Origin: Croceicoccus mobilis
GTDB taxonomy: Bacteria; Pseudomonadota; Alphaproteobacteria; Sphingomonadales; Sphingomonadaceae
Length of the DNA stretch: 64,000 nt
Assembly (NCBI RefSeq): GCF_001661965.1
Contig: NZ_LYWZ01000027.1
Location: 186,001 to 250,000 of the forward strand
Direction of reading: 5' to 3'
Shown: positions 45,777-53,652 of the stretch, piece by piece
How positions within the stretch are numbered: the first letter of the stretch is position 1
Layout: each line of letters opens with the position of its first letter
Notes under the pieces: model-generated
What the model was told of the DNA's origin: nothing
The model's database searches: none
Seen by the model: only the letters and a program-made list of their open reading frames with translations
Translations under genes and position numbers: made by a program

Positions 45777-48605
45777 ATGACCATTCGAAACACTTTGCGC
45801 CATGGCGCAAGCGCTACCGCTTTCACCATCGCCCTTGCCATGCTGGCCCCCGGCCATGCGCTGGCACAGGAAGCCAGCGTCCAGCCCGGCGAGCAGTCGG
45901 TCGACGAAACCGATGGTGCAGATCAGGCCGAAGGCAGCGATGTCATAATCGTTTCGGGCTATCGCCAGGCGCTCGAAACCTCGATCAACATGAAGAAGGA
46001 AAGCCCGGTCATCGCCGAGGCTTTCAGCTCCGAAGACATCGGCAAGCTCCCTGACGTGTCGATCGCCGAAACGCTTGGCCGCCTCCCCGGTCTTGCCGTG
46101 CAGCGCATCAATGGCCGCGCACAGTCGCTTTCGGTTCGCGGCCTTGGTCCCGATTATTCGACCTCGCTCCTCAACGGCCGCGAACTCGTTTCCTCGGGCG
46201 ACAACCGCGCCGTGGAATATGACCAGTATCCCGCAGAGCTGATCGACAGCGGTGTCGTCTACAAGACCCCCTATGCGGGCCTCATCGGTCAGGGCCTTGC
46301 CGGCACCGTCGACCTCCACACCATCCGCCCGCTGGCCAAGGGCGAGCAGATCCTGTCGGTCGCTGGCCGTTTGGAATTCAACGAGGACGGCTCGCTGAAC
46401 CCCGACCTCAAGGGCTGGGGCTATCGCGCCACCGGCACCTATGTCGACCAGTTCGCCGATGACACGCTGGGCGTGGCGCTGGGCGTCGCCCTGCAGTCGA
46501 GCCCGAGCCAGGTGAAGCGCTTCAGCGCATGGGGTTACCCCGAAGACAATGGCCAGCTGGTGCTGGGCGGCATGAAGCCCTATTCGAAGTCGGTCGACCT
46601 CGACCGCCTTGGCACCTTCGGCACGATCGAGTGGGAGCCCACGACCGAGATCAACACCAGCGTCGACGTGTTCTATGCCGATTACCGCGAACGCATCCCG
46701 ATGCGCGGCATCGAATTCCCGCTCTATCCGGGCTGGGGCGCAACCACGGACATGACCAATGTCGGCGAAGGGGCCTTCCCGGATACCGTCACCTACGAAA
46801 ACGTGCAGCCGGTCGTGCGCAACGACTATGACCGCAAGGACACCACCACCTTCGCCGGCGGCTGGAACACGAAGTACGAGAATGACGATGTCATCCTCAA
46901 CCTCGACCTTTCATACTCGATGGCGAAGCGCCGCCTGAAGCAGATCGAGAGCTATTCGGGCTTCGGCTATGGCGCGAGCGACATGGATCCCTCCGATGTC
47001 GTGACCTATGTCCGCAACGGGAACGGCTTCCCGTTCTCCTTCACCAACACCGCCGATTATTCGGACACTAACACCATCGTGCTGACCGATCCGCGCGGCT
47101 GGGGCGGCGGGCGCAATATCGTGCAGGGCGGCTTCATCAACGACACCTTCACCAAGGACGAACTCTATGCCGGCCGCGCCGAGGTCATCGGCAAGGTCGA
47201 TCATTCGCTGGTCAAGCAGCTGGTCGCAGGCATCGCCTATTCCGACCGTACGAAGCGCCGCAATATCACGCAGAACTTCCTGTCGTTTGCAGGCGGCACC
47301 TCGATCGACCCGAACGACGACGGCGCGATCACGGAAATGCCGATCCCGTCGGACGCTCTGCTAAAGCCCATCGACAGCCTCGGTTTCCTCGGCTTCGGTC
47401 CGCAGGTCGCGTATAACCCCTTCGCGCTGATCAATGACGGCACCTACCTCCTCACCAATGTCGAAAGCTCGGACCTGCCCTTCCCCGGCGACTGGGAAGT
47501 GAATGAAAAGGTCTGGACCGGCTATATGCGGGCCGACCTCGACACGATGATCGGCGACATGCCGATGACGGGCAATATCGGCGCGCAGCTGGTGTTTACC
47601 GACCAGAGCTCGGACGGCTTCAATTCGCCGGGCGGCGTGGATGCGGTGAAGACGCCGGTGAGCGAGAGCGAGAAATACGCCCATTTCCTGCCCAGCATGT
47701 CGCTGAACTTCGAACTGGCGCCCAACATGAAGGCCCGTTTCGGCGCGGCCCGCACGCTGGCCCGCCCGCGCATGGACCAGCTGAACGCCTCGTCCAACGC
47801 CTCGATCTCGACGCAGCCGCAGGGCGCTCTGAACTCGATCTTCTCGGCCAGCGGCGGCAATCCGCAGCTGCGCCCCTATGTCGCGGATAGCGTCGATCTC
47901 TCGTTCGAACACTACTTCGCGGGCGGCGAGGGCTACATCGCGCTTGCAGGCTATTACAAATGGCTGAAAGACTTCGTGAACCCCAATGCGGTGAGCGTGA
48001 TCCGCGATTTCTCCTACCTGCTCCCCACGCTGACGGATGAGCAGCTGGCGATTGCCAATGCTACCACGACCCTGGGCTTCGTGAGCGGGCCGGACAACAC
48101 CGCCGACGGTTCGATCCGCGGCATCGAGCTGTCTGCCGCCGTGCCCTTCAGCATGATCACCCCTGCGCTCGAAGGCTTCGGCTTCCAGACCAGCGTCGCC
48201 TATACCGACAGCACCTTGAACGTGTATGACACGATCTCCGACACCTCGTTCAAATCGGACGTGCCGGGCCTGTCGAAGTGGGTCGTCAACTCGACCGCCT
48301 TCTTTGAAAAGTCGGGATTTGAAGCACGCGTCTCGCACCGCTTCCGGTCGAGCTTCCTTGCCGAGTTCATCGGCATCTCGGCCAGCCGCCAGTTCCGCCA
48401 GACCTTCTCGGAATCGATCTTCGACGCGCAGATCGGATATCGCTTCGAAAACGGCGGTCCGCTCGATGGCCTGTCGCTGACGCTGCAGGCGCTGAACCTG
48501 ACGAACGAGCCGTTCGTGAGCTATCAGAACGGCGATAAGAAGCAGGTCATCGATTACGAGGAATATGGCCGCACTTACCTGGTCGGCGCTTCCTATCGCT
48601 TCTAA
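45777..48605 (+). CDS. TonB-dependent receptor for alpha-glucan oligosaccharides
   Basis: This 942-residue outer-membrane receptor has a signal peptide (about 1-30, ending GHALA), a short acidic linker, and a TonB-box-like VIIVSGYRQALETS. A plug domain (about 60-185) follows, with IAEAFSSEDIGKLPDVSIAETLGRLPGLAVQR and SVRGLGPDYSTSLLNGRE. The large beta-barrel ends in the aromatic signature YLVGASYRF. Its size and place ahead of GH13 and GH97 genes match receptors that import maltodextrins (compare Caulobacter MalA). It is first in the plus-strand arm, and the gene is followed by strong hairpins. Confidence 0.95.
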   Translation: MTIRNTLRHGASATAFTIALAMLAPGHALAQEASVQPGEQSVDETDGADQAEGSDVIIVSGYRQALETSINMKKESPVIAEAFSSEDIGKLPDVSIAETLGRLPGLAVQRINGRAQSLSVRGLGPDYSTSLLNGRELVSSGDNRAVEYDQYPAELIDSGVVYKTPYAGLIGQGLAGTVDLHTIRPLAKGEQILSVAGRLEFNEDGSLNPDLKGWGYRATGTYVDQFADDTLGVALGVALQSSPSQVKRFSAWGYPEDNGQLVLGGMKPYSKSVDLDRLGTFGTIEWEPTTEINTSVDVFYADYRERIPMRGIEFPLYPGWGATTDMTNVGEGAFPDTVTYENVQPVVRNDYDRKDTTTFAGGWNTKYENDDVILNLDLSYSMAKRRLKQIESYSGFGYGASDMDPSDVVTYVRNGNGFPFSFTNTADYSDTNTIVLTDPRGWGGGRNIVQGGFINDTFTKDELYAGRAEVIGKVDHSLVKQLVAGIAYSDRTKRRNITQNFLSFAGGTSIDPNDDGAITEMPIPSDALLKPIDSLGFLGFGPQVAYNPFALINDGTYLLTNVESSDLPFPGDWEVNEKVWTGYMRADLDTMIGDMPMTGNIGAQLVFTDQSSDGFNSPGGVDAVKTPVSESEKYAHFLPSMSLNFELAPNMKARFGAARTLARPRMDQLNASSNASISTQPQGALNSIFSASGGNPQLRPYVADSVDLSFEHYFAGGEGYIALAGYYKWLKDFVNPNAVSVIRDFSYLLPTLTDEQLAIANATTTLGFVSGPDNTADGSIRGIELSAAVPFSMITPALEGFGFQTSVAYTDSTLNVYDTISDTSFKSDVPGLSKWVVNSTAFFEKSGFEARVSHRFRSSFLAEFIGISASRQFRQTFSESIFDAQIGYRFENGGPLDGLSLTLQALNLTNEPFVSYQNGDKKQVIDYEEYGRTYLVGASYRF

Positions 48606-48652
48606 GGGCGCAGCCCTTTCCCGGCCGGGATCTCCCTCTCCGCCCGGCCGGG
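48604..48652 (+). terminator. double hairpin after the receptor gene (possible partial terminator)
   Basis: AAGGGC-GCA-GCCCTT (48604-48618) overlaps the receptor stop codon. It is followed by two copies of the self-complementary decamer CCCGGCCGGG (48620-48629 and 48643-48652), which can pair with each other over a 13-base loop. No T-run follows, so it may act as an attenuator or mRNA 3'-end stabiliser that keeps receptor mRNA higher than the downstream genes. Confidence 0.6.
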
Positions 48653-48695
48653 ACCCTTCGCTTCCCCCCGCCCCGCCAATCGAAAGAGACGCGCC

Positions 48696-50237
48696 ATGGA
48701 CAGCAAGGAACAACAGACGATCCTGATCGCGGGCGGCGGAACTGCGGGCTGGATGGCGGCGGCTGCCCTGTCGCGTTTCGCGGGCGGCCACCGGATCGTG
48801 CTGGTGGAAAGCGAGGCGATCGGCACCGTCGGCGTCGGCGAAGCGACGATCCCGCAGATCCATCTGTTCAATGCCGCATTGGGTATCGACGAGGCCGAAT
48901 TCCTGCGCGAGACAAAGGGCAGCTTCAAGCTCGGCATCGAGTTCGACGGCTGGCTGCGCGAGGGGACAAGCTACATGCACGCGTTCGGCGCCATCGGGCG
49001 CAGCGCGGGTCTGCTTCCGTTTCAGCATTACTGGCTGCGCGCCAAGCAGGCCGGGTTCGCAAAGCCGCTCCAGCGCTATTCGCTGAACGAGCTGGCCGCC
49101 CGCACCCAAAGAATGCAACGGGGGAGGATGCAGCGCGGGCGCACGGCGGCGGGGGCGGAAATGGCATATGCCTATCATTTCGACGCCGGGCTTTACGCAG
49201 CCTATCTGCGCCGCATTGCCGAAGCACGCGGCGTCACCCGCCATGAAGGCATGATCGCCAGTGTCGAGCGAGACCGCGCAACCGGTGACATCGCCTCCGT
49301 TACGCTGGACGACGGGCGCGTGCTGGCGGCTGATTTCTTCATCGACTGCACTGGCTTTCGCGGGCTTTTGATAGAGGGCGCGCTTGGGACCGGTTTCGAC
49401 GACTGGTCGAACTACCTTCCATGCGACCGCGCCATGGCCGTCCCTTGCGAAGGCGGCGGCGATTTCACGCCTTATACGCGCTCCATCGCGCGAAAGGCGG
49501 GGTGGCAATGGCGCATCCCGCTGCAGCACCGCATCGGAAACGGCATGGTCTATAGTTCCGCGCACCTGTCGGATGACGAGGCGGCCGAAACGCTGCTCGC
49601 CAATCTGGATGGCAAGCCGCAGGCCGATCCGCGTCCGATCCGTTTTACCACGGGCAAGCGGCGCAAGCACTGGAACCGAAACTGCCTCGCCCTTGGCCTT
49701 GCGGCAGGGTTCATGGAGCCGCTGGAATCGACCAGCATCCATCTGATCCAGAGCGCGATCAGCCGCTTCCTCGCCCTGCTCCCCGCTGGCAAGCCCAGCC
49801 AGGCCGCGATCGACCATTTCAATGCGCAGGCCGATTTCGAATGGAGCCGCATCCGCGACTTCCTCATCCTCCATTACACCGCGAACGAACGCCGCGGTCA
49901 GCCCTTTTGGGATGCGGTGCGCGACATGGCGCTACCCGATACGCTGACCGCGAAAATCGAGCTGTGGCGCGAAACCGGCTTCATCCACCGCGAGCGTGAA
50001 GAGCTTTTTACCGAAGTGGCATGGTTTCAGGTGCTGGCCGGGCAAGGCGTGGAAGCCACCGGCTACAACCCGATGGCCGACGCCTTGCCCGAAGACCAGC
50101 TTCGCGCACTCCTCGAAGAGACCGAGGCCGCCATGGTCGAACAGGTCCGCGCCATGCCGCGCCATATCGATTTCCTCCGGCAATTCGTCAGCGGTCAGGG
50201 CACCGCCCAAACGCCCGCGACAAAGGCTAACGCATGA
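48696..50237 (+). CDS. tryptophan halogenase family flavoprotein
   Basis: This 513-residue protein of the flavin-dependent halogenase family has FAD loop IAGGGTAGWMAAAAL (11-25), the catalytic lysine in SFKLGI (Lys78), the WxWxIP motif as GWQWRIP (270-275) and the catalytic Glu in MEPLESTSI (Glu344, the counterpart of Glu346 in PrnA). Active-site residues of true halogenases are therefore present. Such genes are often found beside TonB-dependent receptors in carbohydrate loci of sphingomonads, Caulobacter and Xanthomonas, where their role is unknown. A small repeat (MQRGRMQRGR, 140-149) marks an odd loop. It overlaps the next gene (ATGA). Confidence 0.92.
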   Translation: MDSKEQQTILIAGGGTAGWMAAAALSRFAGGHRIVLVESEAIGTVGVGEATIPQIHLFNAALGIDEAEFLRETKGSFKLGIEFDGWLREGTSYMHAFGAIGRSAGLLPFQHYWLRAKQAGFAKPLQRYSLNELAARTQRMQRGRMQRGRTAAGAEMAYAYHFDAGLYAAYLRRIAEARGVTRHEGMIASVERDRATGDIASVTLDDGRVLAADFFIDCTGFRGLLIEGALGTGFDDWSNYLPCDRAMAVPCEGGGDFTPYTRSIARKAGWQWRIPLQHRIGNGMVYSSAHLSDDEAAETLLANLDGKPQADPRPIRFTTGKRRKHWNRNCLALGLAAGFMEPLESTSIHLIQSAISRFLALLPAGKPSQAAIDHFNAQADFEWSRIRDFLILHYTANERRGQPFWDAVRDMALPDTLTAKIELWRETGFIHREREELFTEVAWFQVLAGQGVEATGYNPMADALPEDQLRALLEETEAAMVEQVRAMPRHIDFLRQFVSGQGTAQTPATKANA

Positions 50238-52081
50238 AACGCGCCCTCCCCCTTCTGACTGCCATTTCGGCCATGGCGCTTTCCGCCTGCGCCTCGGTGC
50301 AGGCGCAGCCCGCGCCAACCGCCGAAGCCGAAAGCTTCCGCGACCGCGCTCCGTCCGAGGAAGTGGTTTATTTCGTCCTTCCCGACCGGTTCGAAAACGG
50401 CGACAGCGCCAATGACAAAGGCGGGCTGACCGGCGAGCGACTGGCAACCGGCTACGACCCCACGGCCAAGGGCTTCTTCCATGGCGGCGACTTGAAAGGG
50501 CTGACCGAACGGCTCGACTATTTGCAGGACATGGGCATCACCGCGATCTGGTTCGCGCCCATTTTCCAGAACAAGCCAGTGCAAGGGCCAAAGGGCGACG
50601 AGAGCGCCGGTTACCACGGCTATTGGGTGACCGACTTCACCCGCCCCGACAGCCATTTCGGCACGCGCGATGAATTCCGCGCCTTCGTCGATGCCGCCCA
50701 TGCGCGGGGGATGAAGGTCTATATGGACATCATCACCAACCACACCGCCGACGTGATCAAATATCGCGAGGTTCAGGCAGATGGCTTCCCCTATCGCAGC
50801 CGGGGCGATTACCCCTATTCCACGCGCGGCGGCCCCGATGGCGCGTCGATCAATCCCGGCTTTGCGGGCGATACCGACAGCAGCGAGGCGAATTTCGCGC
50901 GTCTGACCGATCCGTCCTTCGCCTACACCCCATACGTTCCGGCGGGCGAAGAGGATGTGAAGGTCCCGGCCTGGCTCAACGATCCGATCCATTACCACAA
51001 TCGCGGGGATTCCACCTTTACCGGAGAGGACAGCCGGTTCGGCGATTTCTCCGGCCTCGACGATCTGTTCACCGAAAGCCCGGCGGTGCGCGCCGGCATG
51101 ATCGACATCTATGGTGCATGGATCGACGATTTCGGGATCGACGGTTTTCGCATCGATACCGCCCGCCATGTCGACCCCGGCTTCTGGCAAGAGTTCGTGC
51201 CCGCCATGCAGGCCCGCGCAAAGGCGCGCGGCATCCCCAATTTCCACATGTTCGGAGAGATCTACAAGGATGTCCCCGGCAGCGGCTATATCGCGCAATA
51301 CACGCGCCGCGATCGCCTGCCCGCCGTGCTGGACTTCGCCTTTCAGGCATCGATGCGCGAACTGCTGGGGCGGGATAAGGGCACGGTCGTCCTCGCCCAT
51401 ATGTTCGATGGCGACGTGCTGTATGAGAGCGGCGAAAAGACGGCACTGAACCTGCCGACTTTCCTCGGCAATCACGACATGGGGCGGTTTTCGACCCTGA
51501 TCCGCGAGGATAGGCCCGAGATTTCGCAGGACGAGCTTTTGAAGCGCGTCATGCTTGGCCATGCGATGATGATGACCCTGCGCGGATCGCCTGTGATCTA
51601 TTACGGCGACGAACAGGGCTTCGTCGGCGACGGCAATGACCAGCTGGCGCGTGAGGACATGTTCGCCTCGAAGACCGCCGTCTATAACGACAACAGGCTG
51701 ATCGGCACGGACGCCACAACCGCAGCCGCGAATTTCGATGAGAGCCACCCGCTCTATCGCCTGATCCGCGAATTTTCGGCGATGCGCCGCGCGCATCCCG
51801 CCCTGTCGCGTGGGAGCCAGGAAATCCGCGGTTACCAGCAGGAGGCGGGGCTCTTTGCCGCTGCTCGCATCGATCCCGAAACTGGCCGCGAATATCTGCT
51901 GGCGTTCAACACCAGCGCGCAGCCCATCACCCGCAATATCGTCACCGGCCATTCCGTCCGCACGTTCGAGGCGCTGGCCGGCAATTGCCCCGGCGCGGCC
52001 TCCGCACCGGGCAGCGCCAAGTTCACCATCCCTGCATTCGGCTGGGCGGTCTGCCGCGCCGGCGAGGTTCCTTCGAAATGA
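50234..52081 (+). CDS. GH13 cyclomaltodextrinase/amylase-like lipoprotein
   Basis: This 615-residue enzyme has a lipoprotein signal with lipobox LSAC (Cys at about 19). The barrel starts VVYFVLPDRFENGD and has DIITNHT (region I), GFRIDTARHVD (nucleophile Asp), MFGEIYKD (acid/base Glu) and FLGNHDMGR (region IV). A C-terminal beta domain ends the protein. It is predicted to cleave maltodextrins in the periplasm. The start overlaps the halogenase stop (ATGA), and its end overlaps the next GH13 gene in the same way. Confidence 0.94.
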   Translation: MKRALPLLTAISAMALSACASVQAQPAPTAEAESFRDRAPSEEVVYFVLPDRFENGDSANDKGGLTGERLATGYDPTAKGFFHGGDLKGLTERLDYLQDMGITAIWFAPIFQNKPVQGPKGDESAGYHGYWVTDFTRPDSHFGTRDEFRAFVDAAHARGMKVYMDIITNHTADVIKYREVQADGFPYRSRGDYPYSTRGGPDGASINPGFAGDTDSSEANFARLTDPSFAYTPYVPAGEEDVKVPAWLNDPIHYHNRGDSTFTGEDSRFGDFSGLDDLFTESPAVRAGMIDIYGAWIDDFGIDGFRIDTARHVDPGFWQEFVPAMQARAKARGIPNFHMFGEIYKDVPGSGYIAQYTRRDRLPAVLDFAFQASMRELLGRDKGTVVLAHMFDGDVLYESGEKTALNLPTFLGNHDMGRFSTLIREDRPEISQDELLKRVMLGHAMMMTLRGSPVIYYGDEQGFVGDGNDQLAREDMFASKTAVYNDNRLIGTDATTAAANFDESHPLYRLIREFSAMRRAHPALSRGSQEIRGYQQEAGLFAAARIDPETGREYLLAFNTSAQPITRNIVTGHSVRTFEALAGNCPGAASAPGSAKFTIPAFGWAVCRAGEVPSK

Positions 52082-53652
52082 CCGACAAACCCGACTGGTG
52101 GCGCGGCGCCGCCATCTACCAGATCTATCCGCGCAGCTTCATGGATGCGAATGGCGACGGCATCGGCGATCTGCCGGGCATCGCGCAACGCCTGCCGCAT
52201 GTCGCCTCGCTGGGCGTGGATGCGATCTGGATATCGCCCTTCTTCAAATCGCCGATGAAGGATTTCGGCTATGACGTTTCGGATTACCGCGATGTCGACC
52301 CGATCTTCGGGAAGCTGGCCGATTTCGACGCGGTTGTCGCGCGGGCGCATGACCTCGGCCTCAAAGTCCTGATCGACCAGGTCTATTCGCATACGTCGGA
52401 CGAACATCCGTGGTTCGTCGAAAGCCGGTCGTCGCGCGATAATGCAAAGGCCGACTGGTATGTCTGGGCCGATGCCAAGCCCGACGGGTCGCCCCCGTCA
52501 AACTGGCAGTCGGTGTTCGGCGGACCGGCATGGACATGGGATGCGCGCCGCCGCCAGTATTACCTGCACAACTTTCTCTCCAGCCAGCCGCAGGTCAACG
52601 GGCACAACCCGGAAGTGCAGGAAGCGCTGCTGGGCGTGGCGAAATTCTGGCTGGATCGCGGCGTCGACGGGTTCCGCATCGATGCCTTGAACTTCCTGAT
52701 GCATGACCCTGAAATGCGCGACAATCCGCCCGCGCCCGACAATGGGAAGGAGCGCACGCGCCCCTTCGATTATCAGCTGCGCGTCCACAACCAGTCGCAT
52801 CCTGAAATCCCTGCCTTCATCCGCCGCATCCGCGCGCTTACCGAAGAATATGACGGCATCTTCACCGTCGCCGAAGTCGGCGGCGAAGGGGTGGAGGACG
52901 AGATGCGCGCCTTCACCGCCGGGAACGAACATCTCAATTCCACCTATGGCTTCGACTTCCTCTATGCCGATCGCCTGACGCCAGAACTGGTCTGCGAAGT
53001 GCTGACCAAATGGCCCGATGCGCAGGGCGGCAACTGGCCGAGCTGGGCGTTCGAGAACCATGACGCGCCGCGTGCAATCTCGCGCTGGGTGGATGAGGCC
53101 CATGCCCCCGCCTTCGCCCGCATGAAGATGGCGCTGCTGGCCGCCATGCGCGGCAATATCATCCTCTATAACGGCGAGGAATTGGGGCTCAGCCAAGTCG
53201 ATATCCCCTTCGACCAGTTGCAGGACCCCGAAGCCATCGCCAACTGGCCGCTCACCCTGTCGCGCGACGGTGCCCGCACGCCCATGCCGTGGACGCCGGA
53301 AGGCGGGTTCGGGTCGGGCACGCCATGGCTTCCCTATGGCGAGGCGAACCTGACAAAATCGGTCGCGGCGCAGGACGCGGATGAAGGATCGCTCCTCAAC
53401 CATACCCGCGCCATGCTGGCACTGCGCAATGCGCACCCCGCCCTCCATAACGGCAAGGTTGTCGATTGCCGCGCCGATGGCGCGCTCCTCACCTTCACCC
53501 GCGAAGCCGAGGGCGATCGCATCGCCTGCGCCTTCAACCTCTCTGCCAAAACCGCGCCCTATTCCGCGCCCGATGGCGAAATCCTCCTCTCCCTTAACGG
53601 TGCGACCTCCACCGAACTCCCCCCATTCGGAGCCCTGATTACCCGCCTATGA
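52078..53652 (+). CDS. GH13 alpha-glucosidase, cytoplasmic
   Basis: This 524-residue protein without signal peptide starts WWRGAAIYQIYPRSFMDANGDGIGDLPGI, the typical beginning of oligo-1,6-glucosidase/alpha-glucosidase enzymes. Catalytic regions are DQVYSHTSDEHPWF, GFRIDALNFL (Asp), FTVAEVGGEG (Glu) and AFENHDAPR. It would release glucose from imported maltooligosaccharides in the cytoplasm. It is coupled on both sides by ATGA overlaps. Confidence 0.94.
   Translation: MTDKPDWWRGAAIYQIYPRSFMDANGDGIGDLPGIAQRLPHVASLGVDAIWISPFFKSPMKDFGYDVSDYRDVDPIFGKLADFDAVVARAHDLGLKVLIDQVYSHTSDEHPWFVESRSSRDNAKADWYVWADAKPDGSPPSNWQSVFGGPAWTWDARRRQYYLHNFLSSQPQVNGHNPEVQEALLGVAKFWLDRGVDGFRIDALNFLMHDPEMRDNPPAPDNGKERTRPFDYQLRVHNQSHPEIPAFIRRIRALTEEYDGIFTVAEVGGEGVEDEMRAFTAGNEHLNSTYGFDFLYADRLTPELVCEVLTKWPDAQGGNWPSWAFENHDAPRAISRWVDEAHAPAFARMKMALLAAMRGNIILYNGEELGLSQVDIPFDQLQDPEAIANWPLTLSRDGARTPMPWTPEGGFGSGTPWLPYGEANLTKSVAAQDADEGSLLNHTRAMLALRNAHPALHNGKVVDCRADGALLTFTREAEGDRIACAFNLSAKTAPYSAPDGEILLSLNGATSTELPPFGALITRL

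Noticed and set aside
47361-49874. Very long minus-strand open frame antisense to the receptor and halogenase genes
   Set aside because: The plus-strand frames encode clear families with full motifs; the antisense product is low-complexity and Arg/Gly-rich, as expected from GC-rich codon bias.
50195-51952. 585-codon minus-strand open frame opposite the GH13 lipoprotein gene
   Set aside because: It is a shadow of the GH13 gene, with no recognisable domains.
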